Assembly: GCF_026013365.1 (NCBI RefSeq) | Contig: NZ_JAPDOE010000002.1 | Location: 992,001-1,056,000 of the forward strand | Length of the DNA stretch: 64,000 bases | Origin: Paenibacillus sp. LS1 | GTDB lineage: Bacteria; Bacillota; Bacilli; Paenibacillales; Paenibacillaceae | Reading direction: 5' to 3' | Shown here: in pieces, positions 43,783 to 53,002 of the stretch | How the letters are laid out: each line of letters starts with the position of its first letter | Numbering within the stretch: position 1 is the stretch's first letter | Notes under the pieces: model-generated | The model's database searches: none | What the model saw: only the letters and a program-made list of their open reading frames with translations | What the model was told of the DNA's origin: nothing | Translations under genes and position numbers: made by a program

Positions 43783-45096
43783 TTATTTACTTCGATAAGA
43801 TTTCCAGATTCGGTCAATCTCAACCATATCGGAACGATCCGGAACTTTTCCTCCATAACGCACGCTGTTATACGTATCTGGCAGTCTCGCAGACAGCTCA
43901 TCTTCCTCTTGCTTCACACCATTTTGAATAATGGTCTGGGCAGCCTCCAGCGGAGTGTGCGTCCCCTGTATTCCCACTCCTCGATGAGCAGCCTTGTCAA
44001 TCCAAGTCCGATAATAATATCGGACACGTTCAGCATCCTGCACAGGTGACACTTCTTTCTTCCGAAACCAAGTCTTTCGAACTTTCTCCGGCGCCTCAAG
44101 CGTCTCACTGACATCCATATACTCCGTCCGTGGTTCTGCTTTCTTTACACCTGGTTGTAACATCCCCTTGAATCGTTCCAAAAATCTGTTTATCGTTTTT
44201 TGTCCGAACCTCAGAAGCAGCCACAGGATTGCTCCCGCTAAAGCAGACATCACTACCCATCCAAGAATGTTCCATAAGATTGAGGGCTCGGAGGGCGGTT
44301 CTCTCCACTCCCTCGGTATATTTATCGGCTGATTAGGGGCGTCCATTGGTAGTCGTGGCTCTTCGCCGGAAATCGGGCCAAACCATCCCCTGATCCATGC
44401 AAGCAAGCGGTCACGTAGCGGCTTCAACAACGCAGCCAAACTTGGGAAAGCACCGATCGCGACGATGACAATAAACATCCACATGAACCGCTGATGATTT
44501 GCACGCGCAAAATCGCGCAATACTAATTTTCGCTTGCCATCATTGAGTATTGCCCGGTCCAGTTGTAATATATATCGTCCAACCAGCCAGAAGGCAAAGC
44601 TGATTACTCCTGCAATATAGATCCACATGGTGTAGGCTTGTATCGGCTGCATAAACTCCAAGCGGTTTGAAGCAACCGTAAGCACAATCGCACTGATTAC
44701 CCCCAAAATCTGCAAACGCCATAACAAAACAGAATGAAAGGCTGGCTCGAAGGTCAGACCTGCATAAGTGGAGATGACTCCACACAATACCAATGTAATG
44801 ATATTCGGCAACGGGAGAATGAGGCTCATTCCAACAACGAGTCCGAAGAGAAGCCCTATGACGAGTGCCGTTACTCCACGAATGAATGTACTTTTCTCGC
44901 TAAATCCCGGGATTTTATACTGAATGAATTGTCCCAACCAACCCGCGAGAACAACCAGGATGAATAATGTGTACGGCAAATGTTCCATGGCGTAGAATGA
45001 AGCAAGCGTAAATATCGGAAAAAGGTATATGGCCGCCATCAAGACGGCAAGCATCGCTATGAGTCCCTTAGTCGTCGCTACCTGTCTGTCCCTCAT
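43783..45096 (-). CDS. Membrane protein with C-terminal DUF4129-like domain
   Basis: The 437-residue protein has five to seven N-terminal helices, a large linker with a further helix near residue 285, and a soluble C-terminus (RVRYYYRTWIDKAAHRGVGI, HTPLEAAQTI) of the DUF4129 type usually found at the end of TgpA-like transglutaminases. The transglutaminase Cys-His-Asp core is not present. It is the third gene of a MoxR-DUF58 operon, overlapping the DUF58 gene by 4 nt (ATGA), with GAAGGCGGTGA before the ATG. Confidence 0.78.
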   Translation of the reverse strand: MRDRQVATTKGLIAMLAVLMAAIYLFPIFTLASFYAMEHLPYTLFILVVLAGWLGQFIQYKIPGFSEKSTFIRGVTALVIGLLFGLVVGMSLILPLPNIITLVLCGVISTYAGLTFEPAFHSVLLWRLQILGVISAIVLTVASNRLEFMQPIQAYTMWIYIAGVISFAFWLVGRYILQLDRAILNDGKRKLVLRDFARANHQRFMWMFIVIVAIGAFPSLAALLKPLRDRLLAWIRGWFGPISGEEPRLPMDAPNQPINIPREWREPPSEPSILWNILGWVVMSALAGAILWLLLRFGQKTINRFLERFKGMLQPGVKKAEPRTEYMDVSETLEAPEKVRKTWFRKKEVSPVQDAERVRYYYRTWIDKAAHRGVGIQGTHTPLEAAQTIIQNGVKQEEDELSARLPDTYNSVRYGGKVPDRSDMVEIDRIWKSYRSK

Positions 45097-46208
45097 GCAC
45101 TCACCGCCTTCGTAGCACCCTTCACGTCTTCTACCGGGAGAACCGTCACGCAATGTCCTTGTTCGTGCAGACGCGCAATCTCGTGTTCCATAGCGGCAGA
45201 TACATAGGATGTAATCAGCAGATAGCTGCGGATTTGCTGTGCTTCTTCATTCAGACGTACTTCATCATTCAGGAATTGCTCCATGGGCACCATGCATTTC
45301 AACTCGGTCTCAGCCATAGCTTCCAGTACCCTTTCCAGATGAGGTGTTCCATAATCCGGCTCAATCCGAACTGCATCGCGACCTCCACCCACATGATAAC
45401 CATTATGGGCGAAGCCTGCCGGCAACCCTCTACTTATGGCATCCACTGCAGCCGTGGCAGCGTAACGAAGTGCCCGTTCAATCTTTTCTGGTCGAGTAAC
45501 TACACTCCACATATCTGCTGACTCCTGAATGTTAACTACAATCCATGATTGTGGATCTGCTGTCCACCCCTGCTTGTAGACTTGTAATTCACCCGTACGT
45601 GCGCTCGCTTTCCAGTGAATACGATTCATCGGGTCGCCTGCACCATAAGGCCGAACACCAAGAATCAAGAACGGATCTTCGACGATCCATCGCGATACTT
45701 CTACTTCCCCCTGCCACACTTGATAAATGGCAGGAAGATCCTCTGCATTCACTAGTGATGGATATACGACCATGGACATATGCAACGGAATCGGTTTGGT
45801 GGAACGCCACACGCCAAAGAGGTCCCCACCTGTCATGCTTGCTGTATTGAGTGGATAGATGCCACGCTGGGTACATGAGAACGGATGCTTGCGCGTAATA
45901 CGCGTAAACGGTTTTAGTGTGAAAATGCTCTTATGGTTCTGATAGATTTCGCCTTGGCTAATATCCATACCTGAACCGGAACGAAATACAAACGACACAG
46001 GCATCATCGCTTCAAGTCTGAGCCACGGAACGGAGACTCGTTTTTCATTCGATATCGTCTCCACCATCTCAAGTTCATCTCCAGCATAACAACGCAGCTT
46101 GCTGAATTGTCTGCTGTACTTGAGCTTTCGCAGTGCAGGTCGTCCGAACCATACACCGTGTATGCCAACGACAATGCCTCCTACAAGGACAAGCCATAAT
46201 AATGCCAT
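45093..46208 (-). CDS. DUF58 domain protein
   Basis: The 371-residue protein has an N-terminal membrane helix (1-20), a beta-rich region, and the DUF58 core with RPYGAGDPMNRIHWKASART (the conserved D-P-x-R-x-I-x-W-x-x-S/T motif). DUF58 proteins are von Willebrand-like partners of MoxR ATPases. The gene starts 4 nt after moxR and overlaps the next gene by 4 nt. The role is likely assembly or chaperoning of a membrane complex; not proven. Confidence 0.87.
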   Translation of the reverse strand: MALLWLVLVGGIVVGIHGVWFGRPALRKLKYSRQFSKLRCYAGDELEMVETISNEKRVSVPWLRLEAMMPVSFVFRSGSGMDISQGEIYQNHKSIFTLKPFTRITRKHPFSCTQRGIYPLNTASMTGGDLFGVWRSTKPIPLHMSMVVYPSLVNAEDLPAIYQVWQGEVEVSRWIVEDPFLILGVRPYGAGDPMNRIHWKASARTGELQVYKQGWTADPQSWIVVNIQESADMWSVVTRPEKIERALRYAATAAVDAISRGLPAGFAHNGYHVGGGRDAVRIEPDYGTPHLERVLEAMAETELKCMVPMEQFLNDEVRLNEEAQQIRSYLLITSYVSAAMEHEIARLHEQGHCVTVLPVEDVKGATKAVSA

Positions 46209-46212
46209 AAGA

Positions 46213-47178
46213 CTAACGCCCGCTTGTAGCGAGGTTCTCCGTTGGCACTTCTGTCTGATTCAGAAGTTCCTGGATGATACGCTCTGCCAAGCCTTCTTGT
46301 TGTCTGATCCGGTTACGGAATACAAGTCGGTGGGCCAGCACGGGTTCCGCCAGAACTTTAATATCATCCGGCAAAACAAAGTCTCTGCCATGCAGTGCAG
46401 CCCAGGCCTGACTTGCCTTGAGTAATGCCTGAGCCCCTCGTGGACTTACGCCAAGCGAGAGCTCGGGATGTTGCCTTGTCGCTTCGGTTAACTGAGTGAT
46501 ATATCGTAGCAAATCTTCGTTGATTTGCACTGTTTTATACGTATCCTGGGCCTTCAAAAGTTCTTCACGACTAATCACTGCCGACAAGTCGTCAACAGAG
46601 CGACTGGCTACCGTACGTCTCAAAATTTCTATACTCTCTTCACTGCTCGGATAACCCATGCGAATTTTCATCATAAAACGATCCATCTGCGCTTCAGGTA
46701 ACGGAAAAGTTCCCTGGTTATCTATGGGGTTCTGGGTAGCAATAACGATAAATGGCCGCTCCAGCTGTCTCGTTGAACCATCGATACTGATCTGGTGCTC
46801 TTCCATGCACTCCAGCAAGCTTGATTGCGTACGCGGTGTAGCACGGTTAATCTCATCCGCTAGCACAAGATTGGCGAACAAGGGGCCGGGTCTGAATTCA
46901 AAATCCCCTTCTTTTTGATTAAAGAAATGAATACCTGTCAAGTCAGATGGCAGCAAGTCCGGTGTAAACTGTATGCGCTGGAATGTGCAGTCCAATGAGG
47001 AGGCTACCGATTTGGCGAGCATCGTTTTCCCGGTACCCGGTACATCCTCCAGCAGCACATGCCCTGACGCTATGATCGCTGTCATCACCAGCTCTATGGT
47101 ATGCTCTTTGCCCACAATCACTTTTCCCACGTGATCCATCAATTGTTGATTCATTCGTTCCATCCCTTGGATATCCAT
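46213..47178 (-). CDS. MoxR-family AAA+ ATPase
   Basis: This 321-residue AAA+ ATPase has Walker A LLEDVPGTGKTMLAKSVASS, Walker B LVLADEINRATPRTQSSLLE, sensor 1 IATQNPID, the MoxR signature EGTFPLPEAQMDRFMMKI (here QGTFPLPEAQ), and sensor 2 GVSPRGAQALLKASQAWA. It heads an operon with the DUF58 and DUF4129-like genes. Upstream it is separated from the histidine kinase gene by a terminator. Confidence 0.93.
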   Translation of the reverse strand: MDIQGMERMNQQLMDHVGKVIVGKEHTIELVMTAIIASGHVLLEDVPGTGKTMLAKSVASSLDCTFQRIQFTPDLLPSDLTGIHFFNQKEGDFEFRPGPLFANLVLADEINRATPRTQSSLLECMEEHQISIDGSTRQLERPFIVIATQNPIDNQGTFPLPEAQMDRFMMKIRMGYPSSEESIEILRRTVASRSVDDLSAVISREELLKAQDTYKTVQINEDLLRYITQLTEATRQHPELSLGVSPRGAQALLKASQAWAALHGRDFVLPDDIKVLAEPVLAHRLVFRNRIRQQEGLAERIIQELLNQTEVPTENLATSGR

Positions 47179-47261
47179 CGTATCTCATCCTTCCGTTAAT
47201 GGAGCTTATGTATTCGCATTCATTACTAACTATAACCCTTTTTGGCAACAAAAAACAAAGA

Positions 47262-47280
47262 AGTCGGCTATTTGCCGACT
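47262..47280 (-). terminator. Terminator after the histidine kinase gene
   Basis: A perfect 7-bp stem (AGTCGGC/GCCGACT) followed on the minus strand by TTCTTTGTTTTTTG, 20 nt beyond the kinase stop. Confidence 0.75.
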
Positions 47281-47299
47281 CCTTTACGCCCCACTCTTC

Positions 47300-48406
47300 T
47301 CAATATACCAAGGGTAACATAATCATAAACCGCGTGCCTTCGCCTTTTTTGCTATCTACCGAGATGGTACCTCCGTGGTTCTTAATGATCCGGTAACTCA
47401 CCGAGAGTCCCAGACCCGTTCCGCTCTCCTTCGTCGTGAAGAATGGATCAAACAGACGAACAAGTGTGTTATGGTCCATTCCCTGACCGTTATCGGCGAT
47501 GGAGATCTGCACGAACTTGTTTTCCGTAGCGGTAGATATTCGAATCAGGCCGGTGTGTTCTTCGCCGACTTCCTCAATGGCATCCATTGCATTTTTCACC
47601 ATATTCAAAATAACCTGCTTAATCTGTTTGACATCAATGGACACATTCAGCGGGGCATCCCCTTCATCCAACGTGATCTCGCATCCCTTCATCAAACCTT
47701 CGCTCTCTGTCAGCAAGACCACCTCTTTGAGCAAAGAGTCGACAGACATCACGGTCTTCTGAGGGGCTGACGGTTTGGAAGAATTCAAGAATTCGTAGAT
47801 GATGTCGTTCGCCCGATCAATCTCCGTCAGTATGATGCGAGCGTACTCATCTTTGCCAAGCTGCAGCAGATGGGGCCGAAGCAACTGGATGAACCCGCGG
47901 ATTGCGGTTAACGGATTACGAATTTCATGAGCAATAGATGCCGAAATGCGCCCCAGCATCGCAAGTTTGTCATTTTGATAAGCGGTCTGTTCAATCTGTT
48001 TATAATCAGATACATCCTTGACACTGAACAAGAAGTCTCCGTCCATCTGATCCCCGTACGTCACAGTAACCAGCCAATGCCTTCCGTATTCATCAATCAA
48101 CTCATGATAGCGCTTACGATGGAAGATGGTTTCCCGATAAATGCGTAAAATTTTCTTTTTCTTGAATCGGCTCATCTGTGGATGATGCAGCATTTGCATC
48201 AGGGTGCAGCCGCTCAACAGACTTCTTGGAAGCTCCAACAATTTTGCCATCTGAACGTTAATAAACGTCAATACACCGTGGCTGTCAAACAACATAATAC
48301 CGCTATCCAGATGTTCCAGTACATTCTCATACTTGTTGTTATCCAGATGTACGGGCGGGAATCCATCCGTTGATTGAGGCACTGTATCCTGAAATTCACT
48401 AATCAT
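47300..48406 (-). CDS. Soluble PAS-domain histidine kinase (sporulation-kinase-like)
   Basis: The 368-residue kinase has no membrane helix. Residues about 25-140 form a PAS domain (YENVLEHLDSGIMLFDSHGV), then HisKA with the phospho-acceptor in ISASIAHEIRNPLTAIRGFI, and the ATPase domain with N box VILNMVKNAMDAIEE, G1 IADNGQGM, F box LFDPFFTTK and G2 GTGLGLSVSYRI. The soluble PAS-HisKA arrangement resembles the Bacillus KinA/KinE group that feed the Spo0A phosphorelay. No response regulator is adjacent, which also fits that class. Start ATG 48406 follows AAGGAGGAACCTGAC; the frame is open 46 codons upstream without a site. Confidence 0.9.
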   Translation of the reverse strand: MISEFQDTVPQSTDGFPPVHLDNNKYENVLEHLDSGIMLFDSHGVLTFINVQMAKLLELPRSLLSGCTLMQMLHHPQMSRFKKKKILRIYRETIFHRKRYHELIDEYGRHWLVTVTYGDQMDGDFLFSVKDVSDYKQIEQTAYQNDKLAMLGRISASIAHEIRNPLTAIRGFIQLLRPHLLQLGKDEYARIILTEIDRANDIIYEFLNSSKPSAPQKTVMSVDSLLKEVVLLTESEGLMKGCEITLDEGDAPLNVSIDVKQIKQVILNMVKNAMDAIEEVGEEHTGLIRISTATENKFVQISIADNGQGMDHNTLVRLFDPFFTTKESGTGLGLSVSYRIIKNHGGTISVDSKKGEGTRFMIMLPLVY

Positions 48407-48775
48407 GTCAGGTTCCTCCTTTTCACGTAAATGATAAACTTGCCATTCGGACATCATATCATCACAGAAACAGGAAGGGCCGATTTTATTTTTCATTACC
48501 GGTGCCCTTTCGTTGGGGGGCTGAGCCGAAAATATGGATGGCATGTCCGGAACTCAAGCTGGTCTATTCCCGGTAACCAACAGTCGATCCGGAAAATCAT
48601 ATACGTTTGTCCCATTCTGACATTCTCCTATTCCCAAACACGAACATTTTTTGCTCCGCCTCTTTTGCAAGTCTGTTTTTATCATAGACAAGTTTATAGA
48701 AGAGAGTCAATCGGAGAAAGTGTCGAATGGAAATTATTTTAAAAAAAACCTCGAATTAGTTCCAGATCAATGCAC

Positions 48776-48820
48776 AAAAACGAAGCCGTTTCGCCCAGGA
48801 GGCAAATCAGCTTCGTTTTT
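48776..48820. terminator. Strong hairpin, likely bidirectional terminator
   Basis: An 11-bp stem (AAAAACGAAGC with its complement) with a 23-nt loop and a T run on both sides, just beyond the stop of the 48854-49270 gene. Confidence 0.75.
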
Positions 48821-48853
48821 AATATCTTTACTTTATGATATATCCGAGAACAT

Positions 48854-49270
48854 CTATAGTCCGGTCTTATTATGCTGAATTTTCAGTCTGCGCTGACTCA
48901 TCACAGCTAATCGACGTTTAAGTTCGCTTTCCCACTTCTCGTCTTTTGTTTCTTTCGCGAGCCTGAGCAGATCCAGAGCCATATCAATCTGGCGCTGCAC
49001 AATGACCATAGCATCCTCACTCTCACGGTTTACACAGTTTTCGAAAATCGCATCCTCATCTTCTGTTACATAATCTTGAAAATCGATCTCGGACGCACCG
49101 TCTCCATGCGCGTATTCTGCGAGAATTTCATATTCATTTTCCACTTTATAATGCACCTCAACCCGATGACACACCGGGCAAAACAGCAGGGGAACATTAT
49201 GAACCTGGGTGCGGTAATGCTTCAGCGTGCCCTTCGTTCCAACCATACTTGCCCCACAACAGTAACTCAT
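48854..49270 (-). CDS. Small zinc-finger protein of unknown function
   Basis: The 138-residue protein opens with SYCCGASM and then LLFCPVCHRVEVHY, giving two Cys pairs that could bind zinc, followed by an acidic middle and a basic helical C-terminus (VQRQIDMALDLLRLAKETKD, LKRRLAVMSQRR). The family is unknown to me. ATG follows AAGGAGGG. Monocistronic. Confidence 0.75.
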   Translation of the reverse strand: MSYCCGASMVGTKGTLKHYRTQVHNVPLLFCPVCHRVEVHYKVENEYEILAEYAHGDGASEIDFQDYVTEDEDAIFENCVNRESEDAMVIVQRQIDMALDLLRLAKETKDEKWESELKRRLAVMSQRRLKIQHNKTGL

Positions 49271-49626
49271 TTTTGTTCACCCTCCTTATTACGTGCCGGG
49301 ACTTTTATGTTAAAATGCAATCCCGTACACTTCCAGCACTTCCGAAAAGGAATAGTTCCATCAGTGTATCACATTCATGTACAGATTATAAATGCAGAGC
49401 ACCGGAATATTTACCGGGTTTCCATACCCTATTCGCCTTGAAGGCCATCAATTCCTCTTTCAACAGATAAAAAGAAGACTTTCTTCTAATACATCATTAA
49501 CACGTTTAGCTGCTTGTTCAAACACTTTTGATTAACTTCGTGATAACTTCCGGCAAAAGGGTGCAAAAAGCCCTCAATCCCTAACGGGATGAGGGCTTGA
49601 ACAAAAACCGTTCAAGTTAACTTGGC
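49271..49626. other. Intergenic with the peroxiredoxin terminator
   Basis: There is no gene here. It contains the terminator at 49569-49597 and, nearer 49271, the promoter region of the zinc-finger gene, which I could not define. Confidence 0.4.
49569..49597 (-). terminator. Terminator after the peroxiredoxin gene
   Basis: A 12-13-bp stem (AGCCCTCATCCC with AGGGATTGAGGGCT, one mismatch) followed on the minus strand by TTTTTG. Confidence 0.85.
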
Positions 49627-50166
49627 TTACAGGTTAGTGTCGCCTGGTTTCCAGTTCATTGCACACAATCCGCCGGATTGCAGTGCTTGCAGTACGCGAA
49701 GTGTTTCTTCAACACTACGGCCTACATCGTTGTGGTTAACCACTTGATATTTCAGTTCGCCTTCTGGATCGATGATGAACAGACCGCGCAATGCTACTCC
49801 TTCTTCTTCGATCAGAACGCCGTAGTCTTTAGCTACTTGCTTCGTGATGTCGGAAGCCAGTGGGAAGTTCAATTGACCCAGACCATTGCTGTCTACAGGT
49901 GTATTGATCCATGCTTTGTGGCTGTGTACGGAGTCTACGCTCACGCCAAGGATTTCAGTATCCAAAGCTTTGAATTGCTCGGAAGCAACGCTCAAAGCTG
50001 TAATTTCAGTTGGGCACACAAATGTGAAGTCCAAAGGATAAAAGAAGAATACGAGCCATTTGCCACGATAATCGGACAGTTTAACGGAACCAAAGTCTTG
50101 TCCGTCTCCCGATACTGTTTCCATTGCGAAATCCGGTGCTGGTCTACCTACCAAACGTTCTGCCAT
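49627..50166 (-). CDS. Typical 2-Cys peroxiredoxin (AhpC/TSA family)
   Basis: The 179-residue enzyme reduces hydrogen peroxide and organic peroxides. It has the peroxidatic cysteine in FYPLDFTFVCPTEITALS and the resolving cysteine in the C-terminal GGLCAMNWKPG, the layout of typical 2-Cys enzymes such as B. subtilis YkuU. GGLF, associated with sensitive eukaryotic enzymes, is absent. ATG follows CAAAGGAGGAA. Upstream are a sigma-A promoter and a perfect PerR box, so expression should be induced by peroxide. No dedicated reductase lies next to it, so thioredoxin is the likely electron donor. Confidence 0.94.
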   Translation of the reverse strand: MAERLVGRPAPDFAMETVSGDGQDFGSVKLSDYRGKWLVFFFYPLDFTFVCPTEITALSVASEQFKALDTEILGVSVDSVHSHKAWINTPVDSNGLGQLNFPLASDITKQVAKDYGVLIEEEGVALRGLFIIDPEGELKYQVVNHNDVGRSVEETLRVLQALQSGGLCAMNWKPGDTNL

Positions 50167-50288
50167 AACTAAAAATTCCTCCTTTGGGATTATGTAAGCA
50201 TCCTTGCGGATTGCTCATCATCAAGAAAAACGCGTACGCTTTTCCTGTAATTAAAATGATTTGAATCTTGATAACAAGTACAAGTAAA

Positions 50289-50317
50289 ATGTTATCATCC
50301 GGACTTCCCAAAGTCAA
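50289..50317 (-). promoter_or_regulatory. Sigma-A promoter of the peroxiredoxin gene
   Basis: On the minus strand TTGACT (50317-50312) and TAACAT (50294-50289) are separated by exactly 17 nt, with a leader of about 115 nt to the peroxiredoxin ATG. The -35 is near consensus. Confidence 0.75.
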
Positions 50318-50336
50318 GATTATAAACATTATTTTT

Positions 50337-50351
50337 TTATAATCATTATAA
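50337..50351 (-). promoter_or_regulatory. PerR box
   Basis: The 15-nt sequence TTATAATCATTATAA matches the Bacillus PerR operator consensus TTATAATNATTATAA at every defined position. It lies about 20 nt upstream of the -35 of the peroxiredoxin promoter. PerR, a Fur-type metal-dependent repressor, releases such sites on peroxide oxidation. Confidence 0.85.
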
Positions 50352-50385
50352 ATAAGGATTTTTCGTGGCAAAAATGATAAAGGAA

Positions 50386-50424
50386 CAGCCCTCTGTACAT
50401 TCCATAATTGGAAACAAAGGGCTG
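50386..50424 (-). terminator. Terminator after leuB
   Basis: CAGCCCTTTGT pairs with ACAGAGGGCTG (one mismatch), followed on the minus strand by TTCCTTTATC, 20 nt beyond the leuB stop. Confidence 0.65.
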
Positions 50425-50444
50425 CCTTGTTGTTGGTAATATAA

Positions 50445-51530
50445 TTACGCTTGTTTCTGAATAGCCGCCACGATCAAATCGCCCATTTCGGTCGTGCTGA
50501 TCGCTGTGCTCTTATCTACAGCAATATCACTCGTACGGTGTCCCGCGTTCAGTACATCAGATACAGCTGCTTCAATAGCGTCCGCGCCTTCTGCATAACC
50601 AAAGGTTGTGCGGAACATCAGCGCCAAAGAGAGAATGGTTGCAATCGGGTTAGCAAGGCCTTGACCTGCGATATCTGGTGCGGAACCGTGTACCGGCTCA
50701 TAAAGTCCAAAGCTGCCCTCTCCCAGTGATGCAGATGCCAGCATGCCGATGGAACCCGTCAGCATCGCTGCTTCATCACTCAGGATATCTCCGAACATAT
50801 TTTCTGTTACGATGACATCAAAGCTGGCTGGACGGCGCAGCAATTGCATCGCGCAGTTGTCCACAAGTACATGTTCCAGTTCAACATCCGGATAATCCGG
50901 TGCTACCCGGTTCACGACTTCACGCCAGAGACGGGAAGTTTCCAATACGTTGGCTTTGTCTACCGAAGCCAGCTTTTTGCGACGTCCTTGCGCAATCTCG
51001 AACGCCTGACGAACGATCCGCTCCACTTCCGTTACATTATATGCACAAGTATCTACCGCCTCTTCGCCCTGTGCACTTTCACGTCTGAACTTCTCACCGA
51101 AGTAGATCCCACCAGTCAACTCACGTACCACCATCAGATCCGTACCTTCCAGTACTTCAGGCTTCAGAGTTGAAGCATCCTTCAGGCAATCAAATACGAC
51201 AGCCGGACGCAGGTTGGAGAACAATCCGAGCGCTTTACGAATACCCAGCAAGCCTGTTTCCGGACGAAGTTCCTTGCTGTTGTTATCCCATTTTGGACCG
51301 CCAACCGCTCCAAGCAGAACCGCATCTGCACCTTTACATACCGTCAGTGTTTCTTCTGGAAGAGGTGTGCCCTTCTCATCAATCGCGATTCCACCAAACA
51401 ACGCATGCTCTGTCTCAAAACGGTAACCGAATACTTCCTCTGTACGTTTAAGAACTTTCTCAGCCTCAGCTACGACTTCAGGACCGATTCCGTCACCTGC
51501 AATAACTGCAATTTTTTTTACGTCTGCCAT
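50445..51530 (-). CDS. leuB: 3-isopropylmalate dehydrogenase
   Basis: LeuB oxidatively decarboxylates 3-isopropylmalate with NAD in leucine synthesis. The 361-residue protein has [46 protein letters not shown], the NAD/metal region [20 protein letters not shown], and [20 protein letters not shown]. Although a leucine gene, it stands apart from leuA: an oppositely oriented aldo/keto reductase gene and terminators separate them. leuC and leuD are not in the window. It therefore needs its own promoter; a palindrome GGTCATTTGACC lies about 85 nt upstream. Confidence 0.96.
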   Translation of the reverse strand: MADVKKIAVIAGDGIGPEVVAEAEKVLKRTEEVFGYRFETEHALFGGIAIDEKGTPLPEETLTVCKGADAVLLGAVGGPKWDNNSKELRPETGLLGIRKALGLFSNLRPAVVFDCLKDASTLKPEVLEGTDLMVVRELTGGIYFGEKFRRESAQGEEAVDTCAYNVTEVERIVRQAFEIAQGRRKKLASVDKANVLETSRLWREVVNRVAPDYPDVELEHVLVDNCAMQLLRRPASFDVIVTENMFGDILSDEAAMLTGSIGMLASASLGEGSFGLYEPVHGSAPDIAGQGLANPIATILSLALMFRTTFGYAEGADAIEAAVSDVLNAGHRTSDIAVDKSTAISTTEMGDLIVAAIQKQA

Positions 51531-51615
51531 GGGTTGTCCACTCCTTATATTTCATTCATTAATTATTCATAAAGTAACGTCTCATATTAACTCTCTCTTT
51601 TGTATCATATTCCAA

Positions 51616-51627
51616 GGTCATTTGACC
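51616..51627. promoter_or_regulatory. Palindrome upstream of leuB
   Basis: GGTCATTTGACC is a 12-nt palindrome with perfect 5-nt arms in the leuB promoter region, next to a possible minus-strand -10 (TATGAT, 51609-51604). It may be an operator; the regulator is unknown. Confidence 0.35.
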
Positions 51628-51692
51628 AAGATATACAATCTATGACTTTAATAGATTTTACCTATAAGCTAATAGAGATTAGCTTCCACAAG

Positions 51693-51721
51693 TTGTTCCG
51701 ACCCTCCCGGTAGGGTAAAAT
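51693..51721 (+). promoter_or_regulatory. Promoter of the aldo/keto reductase gene with inverted repeat in the spacer
   Basis: TTGTTC and TAAAAT are 17 nt apart. The spacer holds ACCCT-cccggt-AGGGT, an inverted repeat between -35 and -10, the position used by MerR-type activators, though these normally need a 19-20 nt spacer. A leader of about 35 nt leads to GCAGGAGGG and the ATG. Confidence 0.55.
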
Positions 51722-51761
51722 ATAGCTGAATTCAAATCAGTACGCAGGAGGGATAGTTAAC

Positions 51762-52742
51762 ATGCAATATTCGTATTTGGGTAAATCAGGCCTTAAGGTC
51801 AGCCGAATCTGTCTTGGTACCATGAATTTCGGGCCTGCTACAGATGAGAAAGAAGCTTTCCGTATTATGGACGCAGCACTCGATGCAGGCGTGAACTTTT
51901 TTGATACCGCTAACATCTACGGCTGGGGTGAGAATTCCGGACTTACCGAAGAAATTATCGGACGCTGGTTCAATCAGGGCGGTGGCAGACGTGAAAAAGT
52001 AGTGCTGGCTACCAAGGTCTATGGCTCCATGCATGATGATACAGACGGCCCCAACAACGAAGCCGGACTATCCGCCTATAAAATCAGACGTCATCTGGAG
52101 GGTTCCCTCCGCCGCTTGCAGACGGATCATATCGAACTATACCAGATGCACCATGTAGACCCTGCCATATCATGGGATGAGCTGTGGGGTTCGTTCGAGA
52201 ATGCGGTTCATCAGGGTAAAATCGGTTATGTAGGATCAAGTAACTTTGCTGCATGGCAGATTGCAATTGCTCAAAGCGAGGCCAAGAATCGCCACTTCCT
52301 CGGTCTGGTGTCCGAACAACATAAATATAGCCTTAACTGTCGTTTGCCTGAACTGGAAGTATTGCCTGCCGCCAAAGAGCTGGGTCTCGGCGTCATCCCA
52401 TGGAGTCCACTGGATGGTGGATTACTGGGACGTAATGCGCTGCAGAAGCTGGAAGGAACACGTAGCGGAGGTATCGCTGGACGGATCGAGCAGCAGCAAA
52501 CTCAACTTGAAGACTTCGCAGCACTGTGTCGTGATCTCGGTGAACCACAGGATACAGTGGCTTTGGCCTGGGTTGCAGCCAATCCCGCAGTGACTGCCCC
52601 GATTATCGGACCGCGTACACTGGAGCAGTTTGAAACTGCACTCAAATGTCTGGATGTGACTTTGGATGAAGCCGTGCTCAAACGTCTGGATGAGATTTTC
52701 CCGGGTCCAGGTGGACATGCACCTAATGCTTATGCGTGGTAA
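51762..52742 (+). CDS. Aldo/keto reductase
   Basis: This 326-residue NADPH-dependent (beta/alpha)8 oxidoreductase reduces aldehydes or ketones. It has RICLGTMNFGPATDEKEAF, the catalytic DAALDAGVNFFDTANIYGWG (Asp and Tyr), VLATKVYGSM (Lys), IELYQMHHVD (His) and the cofactor loop near ITAPIIGPRTLEQ. It belongs to the YhdN/YajO-like group. ATG follows AGGAGGG. It is transcribed opposite to leuB and leuA between which it sits, with a strong terminator shared with leuA. The promoter spacer carries an inverted repeat. Confidence 0.92.
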   Translation: MQYSYLGKSGLKVSRICLGTMNFGPATDEKEAFRIMDAALDAGVNFFDTANIYGWGENSGLTEEIIGRWFNQGGGRREKVVLATKVYGSMHDDTDGPNNEAGLSAYKIRRHLEGSLRRLQTDHIELYQMHHVDPAISWDELWGSFENAVHQGKIGYVGSSNFAAWQIAIAQSEAKNRHFLGLVSEQHKYSLNCRLPELEVLPAAKELGLGVIPWSPLDGGLLGRNALQKLEGTRSGGIAGRIEQQQTQLEDFAALCRDLGEPQDTVALAWVAANPAVTAPIIGPRTLEQFETALKCLDVTLDEAVLKRLDEIFPGPGGHAPNAYAW

Positions 52743-52825
52743 TAGCTCGATAGCGTAAGCCAATGTAATAGATAACCGTATAACATGCACTGTGTTCCAC
52801 TGCCATAATCATATAAATAAAAGCA

Positions 52826-52862
52826 AAAGAGTCTGACCCTCCATAAGAGAGTCAGACTCTTT
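52826..52862. terminator. Bidirectional terminator between aldo/keto reductase and leuA
   Basis: A perfect 12-bp stem (AAAGAGTCTGAC/GTCAGACTCTTT) with a 13-nt loop lies between the converging genes. Confidence 0.85.
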
Positions 52863-53002
52863 ACGCACCTCACTGAACAGAGCAAAGCAGGGCGAAAAAT
52901 CTTCTATATCCATTAAGATTAAGACAGATCATCCTGGCAGTTTACATGCGTTCCAGCTTGAAGTTCAGTTCAATGAAGGATTCGTGCTTGCTGCACCGGA
53001 AC

